Origin: Alpinimonas psychrophila
Lineage (GTDB): Bacteria > Actinomycetota > Actinomycetes > Actinomycetales > Microbacteriaceae
Direction of reading: 5' to 3'
Assembly: GCF_014137865.1 (NCBI RefSeq)
Contig: NZ_JACGWU010000003.1
Location: 169,431 to 233,430, forward strand
Length of the DNA: 64,000 nucleotides
The translations under genes and the position numbers were made by a program. The notes beneath the pieces were generated by a model, which saw nothing but the letters and a program-made list of their open reading frames with translations, was not told the origin of the DNA and did no database searches. Shown here piece after piece: positions 57,341-64,000 of the stretch (within the stretch, counting starts at the first letter, position 1; each line of letters starts with the position of its first letter).

Positions 57341-58876
57341 CTACAGGAGGTTGGAACCCTCTGTGAGAACGCCATCCAGAATCTGACGGATTTCGGCGAA
57401 CTCCTTGGGCCCAATGGTCAGCGGTGGTGCGAGCTGTACAACAGGGTCTCCGCGGTCATCTGCTCGGCAGTACAGTCCTGCTTCGTAGAGGGCCTTCGAG
57501 AGGAAGCCACGGAGCAAGCGCTCGGCCTCTTCGTCGTTGAAGGTTTCCTTGGTCTTCTTATCCTTGACGAGCTCGATGGCGAAGAAATATCCATCGCCAC
57601 GAACGTCGCCGACGATGGGGATGCTCTTCAGCTTCTCGAGTTCGGCACGGAACAGGGGAGAGTTCGTGCGAACGTTCTCGTTGAGCTTCTCCTCCTCGAA
57701 GATGTTGAGGTTCTCCAGGGCCACGGCGGCCGACACGGGGTGACCCGCGAAGGTGTAACCGTGGGGGAAGGAGACGTGACCGTGTTTGAAGGGCTCGTAG
57801 ACGCGGTCGCTAATGATCGTGGCACCAATGGGCGAGTAACCGCTGGTCATGGCCTTGGCACACGTGATCATGTCGGGCACGTAGTTGTACGTGTCGCACG
57901 CGAAGTAGTTTCCGATGCGCCCAAACGCACAGATTACTTCATCGCTCACGAGAAGCACGTCGTGCTTGTCGCAAATCTCGCGCACACGCTGGAAGTATCC
58001 GGGAGGGGGCGGGAAGGCTCCACCGGAGTTCTGCACGGGCTCGAGGAAGACGGCCGCAACGGTATCGGGGCCCTCGAACTCAATCATTTCTTCGATGCGG
58101 TTCGCTGCCCACTGGCCGAAGGCCTCGAGGTCATCGCCGTGCTCAGGAGCGCGGTAGAAGTTCGTGTTGGGAACGCGGAAACCACCGGGAACCAGAGGCT
58201 CAAACATCTGCTTCATGCCGGGAAGGCCCGTGATGGCCAAAGCGCCCTGAGGGGTGCCATGGTACGCAACCGCGCGGGAGATGACCTTCGTCTTCATGGG
58301 CTTGCCCATGAGCTTCCAGTACTGCTTGGCTAGCTTAAACGCTGTCTCAACAGCCTCGCCACCACCGGTGGAGAAGAAGACGCGGTTCAGGTCTCCGGGA
58401 GCCAAATCGGCAAGGCGGTCGGCCAGTTCAATGGCGGCCGGATGCGCGTACGACCAGATGGGGAAGAATGCGAGCTCTTCGGCCTGCTTGGCAGCAGCAG
58501 CAGCCAGGCGCTTGCGGCCGTGGCCAGCATTGACAACGAAGAGGCCAGAAAGGCCATCGATGTACTTCTTGCCGTGGGAGTCAAAGATGTGGTGACCCTC
58601 GCCCTTGACGATGACGGGAACACCATGCTCCTCCATGACCGACTGGCGCGCAAAGTGCATCCAGAGGTGATCTTTGGCCTTCTTCTGAAGGTCTGCGTTA
58701 TCGAAACCCAGTGCGTTGACGCCGGAGTCACCGATACCGGGGGAGTCGTCGTGGGTGTCGGAGATGGGGTCCAACGCAACGGGAGCCGTTACGTGCGTAT
58801 CGGCAACGACATGCTCACTCTGTGTGGCGTGCGTCTCGGTGGCCTTCTCGCCAGCTTTTGGTTTAAATAGAGCCAT
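57341..58876 (-). CDS. class III omega-transaminase (putrescine/beta-amino-acid type)
   Basis: A 511-residue PLP enzyme. Seen: KKYIDGLSGLFVVNAGHGRKRLAAAAAKQAEELAFFP, VFFSTGGGEAVETAFKLAKQYW, SRAVAYHGTPQGALAITG, FLEPVQNSGGAFPPP, LVSDEVICAFGRIG and the PLP lysine in ITCAKAMTSGYSPIGA. The first 60 residues are a low-complexity Thr/His/Asp-rich extension not found in typical members. It lies 12 bases downstream of an Lrp regulator and opposite an aminobutyraldehyde-type dehydrogenase, so a diamine such as putrescine or an omega-amino acid is the likely amino donor. Substrate not proven. Confidence 0.88.
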   Translation of the reverse strand: MALFKPKAGEKATETHATQSEHVVADTHVTAPVALDPISDTHDDSPGIGDSGVNALGFDNADLQKKAKDHLWMHFARQSVMEEHGVPVIVKGEGHHIFDSHGKKYIDGLSGLFVVNAGHGRKRLAAAAAKQAEELAFFPIWSYAHPAAIELADRLADLAPGDLNRVFFSTGGGEAVETAFKLAKQYWKLMGKPMKTKVISRAVAYHGTPQGALAITGLPGMKQMFEPLVPGGFRVPNTNFYRAPEHGDDLEAFGQWAANRIEEMIEFEGPDTVAAVFLEPVQNSGGAFPPPPGYFQRVREICDKHDVLLVSDEVICAFGRIGNYFACDTYNYVPDMITCAKAMTSGYSPIGATIISDRVYEPFKHGHVSFPHGYTFAGHPVSAAVALENLNIFEEEKLNENVRTNSPLFRAELEKLKSIPIVGDVRGDGYFFAIELVKDKKTKETFNDEEAERLLRGFLSKALYEAGLYCRADDRGDPVVQLAPPLTIGPKEFAEIRQILDGVLTEGSNLL

Positions 58877-58888
58877 GTATATCGAGTC

Positions 58889-59359
58889 CTATCGCGTTCC
58901 CCAGTTATACAACTGTTTATGAAGCTTGAGATAGACGAACGTCTCGGTTGAGACGACGCCCTCAAGACTGCGGATCTCCGAGTTCAGAAGAGTAATAAGA
59001 TCTTCATCTGACTCGCAGACAACTTCAGCCATGATGTCGAACGACCCGGCGGTAAGAACCACGTAGTCGACCGCGGGCATGGCAGCCAATTTGTCGGCAA
59101 TGAGCCGGGTGTCGCCAGTGCAGCGAAGCCCAATCATGGCTTGACGGAAAAACCCCAACTGCATTGGATCGGTGACGGCAACAATTTGCATCACACCGGT
59201 GTCTGTCAGCTTCTGCACGCGTTGGCGCACGGCCGCTTCGGAGAGCCCGACGGCCTTGCCAATTTCGGCGTAGGAGCGCCGACCATCGGCCTGCAACTGC
59301 TCGATGATCGCCTTGGAGACGTCATCAAGGTGCACGGCAGCACGGGTCTTGGGATTCAT
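58889..59359 (-). CDS. Lrp/AsnC family transcriptional regulator
   Basis: A 156-residue regulator with an N-terminal winged helix-turn-helix (VSKAIIEQLQADGRRSYAEIGKAVGLSEAAVRQRVQKL) and a RAM effector-binding domain (GLRCTGDTRLIADKLAAMPAVDYVVLTAGSFDIMAEVVC). Start ATG 59359 follows GAGAA; the frame to 59389 gives a peptide not typical of the family. It heads the transaminase operon and is divergent from the aldehyde dehydrogenase, the layout of a local substrate-responsive regulator of both. Confidence 0.92.
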   Translation of the reverse strand: MNPKTRAAVHLDDVSKAIIEQLQADGRRSYAEIGKAVGLSEAAVRQRVQKLTDTGVMQIVAVTDPMQLGFFRQAMIGLRCTGDTRLIADKLAAMPAVDYVVLTAGSFDIMAEVVCESDEDLITLLNSEIRSLEGVVSTETFVYLKLHKQLYNWGTR

Positions 59360-59503
59360 ATGTCGATTCTCGCAGTAGAAATGGTCCAAATCAAGTGAAA
59401 CCGCACATTTTTGGAGATAAATCTACGAAATCAAGGGCATATTCCCCCGGACGCAGAGGAAGTGAGGTTCTAAGATAGGTAAAAACCAAGGAGCAGGGCA
59501 CCC
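59360..59503. promoter_or_regulatory. divergent control region of the Lrp / aldehyde dehydrogenase divergon
   Basis: 144 bases between the two start codons, AT-rich from 59380 to 59450, where an Lrp dimer would be expected to bind. TAAGAT at 59471-59476 is a candidate -10 for the rightward gene. No clear palindrome was fixed by eye. Confidence 0.5.
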
Positions 59504-60940
59504 ATGAGCATTCACGAACTGAAAAACTTTATCAACGGCGCCTACGTCGAATCAACAGGCGACGAGCGGCTAGAGATCATCGATCCCTCGACGGCTCAGG
59601 GGTATGCCAGTAGCCCTGTTTCCTCCGCGGTCGATGTCGCTGGTGCCTACGGTGCCGCGGCTACCGCGTTTGAGACATGGGGGGAATCAACCCCGAGCGA
59701 GCGTCAGCTAGCCCTGTTCCGCATCGCGGATGCGATGGAAGCCCGCGCAGAGGAGTTCGCTGACGTTGAATCTCGGGATACTGGAAAACCGCGCGACACG
59801 CTCGTCGAATACGAGATCATGCCGTCGGTTGACCAGATTCGTTTCTTTGCTGGCGCCGCCCGCAACCTCGAGGGCAAATCCGCCGGGGAGTATCTCAAAG
59901 ATCACACCTCCATGATTCGCCGCGAGCCCATTGGGGTTATTGGGCAGGTGACGCCGTGGAACTACCCGCTGAACATGGCCGTGTGGAAGTTCGCCCCGGC
60001 GCTCGCCGCGGGAAACACGATTGTGTTGAAGCCCTCGGACACCACTCCCGCATCCACACTGTTGCTCGCGGAGGTTGCCGCCGAATTTTTGCCCGCGGGC
60101 GTTTTCAATGTCGTCACCGGTAACCGCGACACCGGTCGCGCGATGATCGAAAACAAGATTCCGTCGATGGTTGCCATCACCGGCAGTGTGCGCGCCGGCA
60201 TGGAGGTTGCGAAGACGGCTGCTCTTGATCTCAAGCGCGTTCACCTTGAGCTCGGTGGCAAGGCTCCCGTCATCGTTTTTGATGACGCGGATGTCGCGCT
60301 CGCCGTCGAAGGCATTGTCGCTGCCGGCTTCTTTAACGCCGGCCAAGACTGCACGGCCGCCACGCGCCTGATCGTGCAAGAGGGTGTCTACGATGAGTTT
60401 CTTGCAGCCCTGGTCGCCTACGCTGCTGCCCACGCCATCACGGGGATGCCGTCAACCCCGGGCAACCTCTTCGGCCCGGTCAACAACGTGAACCAGCTCG
60501 CGCAGGTGACGGGCTTCATCGAGCGTCTTCCCGATAACGCCACCATTGAGCTCGGCGGTCATGCCATCGGTGACGCCGGTTACTTCCATGAGGCAACGAT
60601 TGTGTCTGGATTGAAGCAAACGGATGAGGTCATCCAGAATGAAATTTTTGGACCAGTCATGACGGTGCAAAAGTTCACAACCGAAGCCGAGGCACTTCTG
60701 TGGGCCAACGATGTCGACTTTGCCCTCGCTTCTTCGGTGTGGACGCAGAACCACGGGCGCGCGATGCGCATGGCCAAGCGCCTGGACTTTGGGTGTGTGT
60801 GGATTAACACCCACATCCCGATTGTGGCCGAAATGCCGCACGGTGGTTTCAAGCACTCGGGGTACGGAAAGGATCTTTCCTCGTACGGATTTGAGGACTA
60901 CACGCGTCTCAAACATGTAATGAGCTTCATCGGCGAGTAA
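59504..60940 (+). CDS. aldehyde dehydrogenase, gamma-aminobutyraldehyde type
   Basis: A 478-residue NAD(P)-dependent dehydrogenase. Seen: QVTPWNYPLNMAVWKFAPALAAGNTIVLKPSDTTP, the glycine motif ITGSVRAGMEV, general-base Glu in VHLELGGKAPVIVFDDADV, the catalytic Cys in GFFNAGQDCTAATRLIVQ, EIFGPVMTVQKF and GFKHSGYGKDLSSYGFEDYTRLKHVM at the end. The GQDCTAATR pattern and the final SSYGFEDYTRLKHVM fit PatD-like aminobutyraldehyde dehydrogenases. With the transaminase it gives a two-step route: amine to aldehyde to omega-amino acid. Start ATG follows AAGGAG. Confidence 0.88.
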   Translation: MSIHELKNFINGAYVESTGDERLEIIDPSTAQGYASSPVSSAVDVAGAYGAAATAFETWGESTPSERQLALFRIADAMEARAEEFADVESRDTGKPRDTLVEYEIMPSVDQIRFFAGAARNLEGKSAGEYLKDHTSMIRREPIGVIGQVTPWNYPLNMAVWKFAPALAAGNTIVLKPSDTTPASTLLLAEVAAEFLPAGVFNVVTGNRDTGRAMIENKIPSMVAITGSVRAGMEVAKTAALDLKRVHLELGGKAPVIVFDDADVALAVEGIVAAGFFNAGQDCTAATRLIVQEGVYDEFLAALVAYAAAHAITGMPSTPGNLFGPVNNVNQLAQVTGFIERLPDNATIELGGHAIGDAGYFHEATIVSGLKQTDEVIQNEIFGPVMTVQKFTTEAEALLWANDVDFALASSVWTQNHGRAMRMAKRLDFGCVWINTHIPIVAEMPHGGFKHSGYGKDLSSYGFEDYTRLKHVMSFIGE

Positions 60941-60950
60941 ATTTGTTGAC

Positions 60951-61511
60951 ATGGGTGGCAAACACGAGCGTGGCGAGGACACGGTGATTTCGGCGGAAGA
61001 AACGGTCATCGCCGAAGATCAAACCGTGATTTCTGTGGATGACACCATCATGACCGTTCCCGAGCCTGTTGCGAGCCCGGAACTCAGACGTCGCATCACG
61101 GATGGCGCGGCCGAGGCCCCTCACATTCCGCGCTCCACGGTGGTCTTTTTTCTGCGAACGGTGACGGGAGAACGGTATTCGCTTTCTACAGCTGTTGTCT
61201 TTGGACGGGCTCCGCGGGTCGCTCGGATACCGGGGGGCGACGTCGTGCAGTTGGTGAGTCTTCCCTCGCGGGAAGGGCGGGTGTCCACCACCCATGTCGA
61301 GCTACGCCAGATTGGCGGGGTGGTTGTCGTGACCGATCTGCGGTCAACAAATGGAACTCGTGTCACGTTAGCCAGCGGAGTGAGCCGCCAACTGGCTCCG
61401 GGAGATTCCATGGCCATAGGTGAGGGTGCCGTCGTCGACATTGGAGACGGTAATAGAATTGACGTCATGCGCGAGACCACTCGCGACGCCAGCAATGACA
61501 TTGCTCGCTAG
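60951..61511 (+). CDS. FHA-domain protein with N-terminal Thr repeats
   Basis: A 186-residue cytoplasmic protein. The FHA fold fills residues about 65-175: VFGRAPRVARI, the phospho-Thr binding loop STTHVELRQ and TDLRSTNGTRV are intact. Residues 10-37 are four tandem 7-residue units, each with Thr at the same place (T11, T18, T25, T32) followed by V/I-I/M, flanked by acidic residues. Such acidic Thr sites resemble kinase targets of FHA proteins like GarA and OdhI. It is the first gene of a run leading to a PP2C phosphatase and a Ser/Thr kinase. Function otherwise unknown. Confidence 0.88.
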   Translation: MGGKHERGEDTVISAEETVIAEDQTVISVDDTIMTVPEPVASPELRRRITDGAAEAPHIPRSTVVFFLRTVTGERYSLSTAVVFGRAPRVARIPGGDVVQLVSLPSREGRVSTTHVELRQIGGVVVVTDLRSTNGTRVTLASGVSRQLAPGDSMAIGEGAVVDIGDGNRIDVMRETTRDASNDIAR

Positions 61512-61531
61512 CTAACTTTGGAGCGTTCGTT

Positions 61532-62329
61532 GTGACTGCAATCGGTGCCAACTCGACCGGCTTCATCATCAAGGACCCCGCATCCGGTGCGCTCGTCACA
61601 CTTTCGTGGGCCGCCGCGACAGAAGTCGGCAACCATCGGGCCGCGAATGAGGACAGCTTTAGTGTTGGTTCCCCCGTTTTTGCCGTTGCCGATGGCATGG
61701 GGGGGCACAGCGCCGGCGACGTGGCTAGTGACGCCGTGGTGCGTCGCCTCGCCGAGCTCGAGGCCCCTGGCTTTGCAACTCTTGACGCGTTAGAAGAGGC
61801 GTTGGCCAAATCCGTTAATGATCTGCGCGACACTCTCACGGAAGACCAGCGCGGAGCGGGAACTACCGTGACCGGGGTTGCCCTCATCCAGGAAGAAACC
61901 CAGCTGCAGTGGGCCGCCTTCAACATCGGGGACTCACGCGTTTACGCTCTGATCAACGATGACTTCTCGCAGGTGACAGTAGACCACTCCGTCGTTCAGC
62001 AACTCGTGGACGCCGGGCAAATTACCCGCGAGGAAGCCGACTACCACCCGCACTCCAACGTCATCACGCGGGCCGTCGGCATCGCCGAAGAACCTCTCCC
62101 CGACTACGTTTCGTTGCCGGTTGTCGCTGGAATGCGCCTACTCCTGTGCTCGGACGGGTTAACGAAGGAGCTCACCGACGTGGGAATCGAACACTTCATG
62201 CGAACGGCTGCCACAGCCGAAGACGCCGTGGCAGATTTGACGAAGGCGGCCCTGGCCAACAGCGGCCGGGACAACGTGACCGTCGTCATCATCGACGTCC
62301 TCGGTGTCAGCCAACCGACGGCTCAATAG
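61532..62329 (+). CDS. PP2C-family Ser/Thr protein phosphatase
   Basis: A 265-residue metal-dependent phosphatase without membrane segment. Seen: EVGNHRAANEDSFSVG, VADGMGGHSAGDVASDAVV (metal-binding Asp), AGTTVTGVALI, FNIGDSRVYAL, HSNVITRAVGI, LLLCSDGLTKEL and GRDNVTVVIIDV; all eleven-motif metal ligands that can be checked are there. GTG start 20 bases after the FHA gene; a TAGAAT box at 61454-61459 inside the FHA gene could give it a separate promoter. It should reverse the adjacent kinase. Confidence 0.94.
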   Translation: MTAIGANSTGFIIKDPASGALVTLSWAAATEVGNHRAANEDSFSVGSPVFAVADGMGGHSAGDVASDAVVRRLAELEAPGFATLDALEEALAKSVNDLRDTLTEDQRGAGTTVTGVALIQEETQLQWAAFNIGDSRVYALINDDFSQVTVDHSVVQQLVDAGQITREEADYHPHSNVITRAVGIAEEPLPDYVSLPVVAGMRLLLCSDGLTKELTDVGIEHFMRTAATAEDAVADLTKAALANSGRDNVTVVIIDVLGVSQPTAQ

Positions 62330-62396
62330 CAGCCTATCCACAGGTCCTTGTGTGTACTCACGGGTTACTCGGGAAGACCTGCCTAAACTAGGAGGC

Positions 62397-63389
62397 ATGG
62401 TGCGACGTCTACCCTCAAATCCACCTGTTTTGCCTGGATTTACCTTTGTTCGAGCCGTTGGCTCGGGCGGTTTTGCCGATGTTTTTTTGTACGAACAAAA
62501 CTTGCCCCGCCGCCAGGTCGCCATCAAAGTCTTGCTGCCTGAGGTGGTGAACCCACGGGTGCGCAACATGTTCCAAGCCGAGGCGCAGTTGATGGCGCAG
62601 CTCAGCACGCATCCCGCCATTCTGACCGTCTTCGAGGCCAGCATCAGCTCCGATGGGCGCCCCTACTTGGTCACTGAGCTGTGTCCCACGGGGCTGGGGG
62701 ATCGTTTTCGTAGCGAACGGATACCCGTGGCCGAAGTGCTTCGAACGGGCATTCGCGTCGCGGCAGCCCTTGAGACAGCTCACCGTGCCAACGTTCTGCA
62801 CCGCGACATCAAACCCGGCAATATTTTGCTCACGGCCTACGGACATCCTGTGCTCAGCGACTTTGGGATCGCAGCATCGCTCGCCGCTGGTGACTCCTCC
62901 ACGGCTGTCGGGCTCAGCGTGCCCTGGTCTGCTCCCGAAGTGATTCGCCAAGAAACCACGGGAACGATCGCCAGCGAGATCTTCTCCCTTGGGGCCACGG
63001 TATACTCACTTTTGGCCGGTCGCAGTCCCTTCGAAGTCGTCGGAAAAGAGAACTCCCCGGGGCACCTCGCCGGACGCATCCTGAAGGGAAAAATATCTCC
63101 TCTCGGTCGGCCCGATGTGCCGGCAAGTCTCGAGTCTTTGTTGGCCGCAACCATGAGTCGACGAACGGATGATCGACCCCACTCAGCCATGGAGTTTGCC
63201 AGGCAACTACAAGCCATTGAATCTGAGTTAGGGCTCGCTCAGACGCCCATCGACGTCGTCGGAGATGCGTGGAGCGGTGGTTTGGTGGGGCCGCCCGAGG
63301 ACCGCACGGAGCTTTCCTCCCTCCTTACCGTTCCGACACCCTGGTGGCGACGCAAGAAGACCACCGTAGATCGCGTTTCCTCGCCATGA
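62397..63389 (+). CDS. Ser/Thr protein kinase, soluble
   Basis: A 330-residue eukaryotic-type kinase. Start ATG 62397, or GTG 62400 directly after it, behind AGGAGG; the frame from 62304 overlaps the phosphatase. Seen: glycine loop AVGSGGFADVFLYE, ATP lysine in VAIKVLL, the catalytic HRDIKPGNILL, DFGIAASLA (Mg-binding DFG), SAPEVI and RTDDRPHSAMEFARQL. The activation segment is short. There is no transmembrane helix or PASTA sensor domain, unlike PknB, and the C-terminal 60 residues are a proline/arginine-rich tail. Its stop overlaps the start of the next, membrane-anchored protein (ATGA). Confidence 0.93.
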   Translation: MVRRLPSNPPVLPGFTFVRAVGSGGFADVFLYEQNLPRRQVAIKVLLPEVVNPRVRNMFQAEAQLMAQLSTHPAILTVFEASISSDGRPYLVTELCPTGLGDRFRSERIPVAEVLRTGIRVAAALETAHRANVLHRDIKPGNILLTAYGHPVLSDFGIAASLAAGDSSTAVGLSVPWSAPEVIRQETTGTIASEIFSLGATVYSLLAGRSPFEVVGKENSPGHLAGRILKGKISPLGRPDVPASLESLLAATMSRRTDDRPHSAMEFARQLQAIESELGLAQTPIDVVGDAWSGGLVGPPEDRTELSSLLTVPTPWWRRKKTTVDRVSSP

Positions 63390-64000
63390 TTCGCACGTGG
63401 GTGTCATCGTTATGGAACACAAAGAAATCCCGTCGGGCACTCGTTTCTTGGGTCGCGACTCTGGCCGTCGTGGGATTGGTCGTGGGGGGCGCCGTCGCCT
63501 CGACCGGGTATCAAGCGCAGCGTATTGAGCTCGGCGATGGCGCTGTCTGGGTGAGCAGCGGTGCCAAACTTGCTATCGGTCGGGCCAACACTCACATCAA
63601 CGAACTCAACACGGTGCTCTCGACAGAGTCGGCGCGGGTGGATCTGATTCAAGACGGGGATAACGCCTTCGTCGTCAATGACACCAAACGAGCGCTGGAG
63701 AAGATCGACCAAGCTTCGGGGCAGATTTCCGACAGTATGCCACTTCCGCCGGCCGTTACTGTCGCTGTTTTGACGCCTACCACCATCGTGTTGCATGCTC
63801 CGACATCCGGCGATGTGTGGCTCGTTCCGCTGGCGAGCCTTGCCAGCTTTGACGCTTCCGGCCCCCCAGCTTTCTCGGTGGGAAAAAACTCCGTCCTCGC
63901 GGCGACAACGGAGGGGCTGATCGCGGCAGTGAGTGCGGAAAGCGGTCTGGTCACCACGTTTGATCTCCGCGCCGGTGGTGCCCCGAAGACTCTGCAATTG
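63386..64000 (+). CDS. membrane-anchored extracytoplasmic protein, 3' end outside window (partial)
   Basis: 205 codons are seen and the frame is open at the edge. ATG 63386 overlaps the kinase stop (ATGA). Residues 17-37 (RALVSWVATLAVVGLVVGGAV region) form a single membrane anchor after a basic N-terminus; the rest is external and beta-rich, with repeats of the form LGDGAVWVSSGAKLAIGRANTHINEL, VDLIQDGDNAFVVNDTKRALEKID, and VTVAVLTPTTIVLHAPTSGDVWLVPL, like beta-propeller or FN3/Ig-type modules. In related actinobacteria this operon position is held by a very large FN3-domain protein. That identity is inferred from position, since the domain lies outside the window. Confidence 0.7.
   Translation, partial: MIRTWVSSLWNTKKSRRALVSWVATLAVVGLVVGGAVASTGYQAQRIELGDGAVWVSSGAKLAIGRANTHINELNTVLSTESARVDLIQDGDNAFVVNDTKRALEKIDQASGQISDSMPLPPAVTVAVLTPTTIVLHAPTSGDVWLVPLASLASFDASGPPAFSVGKNSVLAATTEGLIAAVSAESGLVTTFDLRAGGAPKTLQL

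Overview
The window looks like chromosomal DNA of a high-GC Gram-positive bacterium, most likely a Microbacteriaceae-type actinobacterium. The evidence is the gene order argS-lysA-hom-thrC-thrB-rho-prfA followed by prmC-sua5-wecA-atpIBEFHAGDC, many GTG/TTG starts, actinobacterial TAGAAT-type -10 boxes placed next to start codons, a Rho with a long Arg/Asn-rich N-terminal extension, and an FHA-PP2C-Ser/Thr-kinase operon. No species is claimed.

Region 1 (about 1-27,013) is a surface-glycan locus. It holds the genes for GDP-L-fucose (gmd, fcl), a UDP-sugar 6-dehydrogenase, an ABC-type flippase, at least six glycosyltransferase-like proteins, a complete CMP-pseudaminic acid pathway (pseB, pseC, pseI on the minus strand; pseG, pseH, pseF on the plus strand), and an FdtA/FdtB-like pair for a dTDP-3-amino sugar. 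Inside the pse block lies an unusual set: acyl carrier protein, ketoacyl-ACP-synthase-III-like enzyme, AAC(3)-like acyltransferase, DUF4910 peptidase-like protein and an extra GNAT. This set recalls the Campylobacter flagellin-glycosylation locus and suggests an acyl-decorated pseudaminic acid. Several stretches of this region look less GC-rich than the rest. It ends one base from the 3' end of a tRNA-Arg(CCG) gene.

Region 2 (27,015-46,606) is mostly core: argS, the lysA-hom-thrC-thrB lysine/threonine operon, rho, prfA, prmC, sua5 and the undecaprenyl-phosphate sugar-phosphate transferase. Glycan genes are interspersed: a rhamnosyltransferase-like gene between thrB and rho, and a WecE-like aminotransferase plus two glycosyltransferases, one with an apparent N-terminal frameshift, between prfA and cysE/cysK.

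Region 3 (46,178-53,745) is the complete F-type ATP synthase operon, closed by a hairpin. Region 4 (53,768-57,306) has a yaaA gene whose 5' end is tandemly duplicated, an IS30-family insertion sequence with recognisable terminal repeats, and a tag-ogt alkylation-repair pair. Region 5 (57,341-60,940) is a diamine/omega-amino-acid catabolic divergon: transaminase and Lrp regulator on one strand, aldehyde dehydrogenase on the other. Region 6 (60,951-64,000) is a phospho-signalling operon: FHA protein with four 7-residue Thr repeats, PP2C phosphatase, Ser/Thr kinase and a membrane-anchored protein cut off by the window edge.
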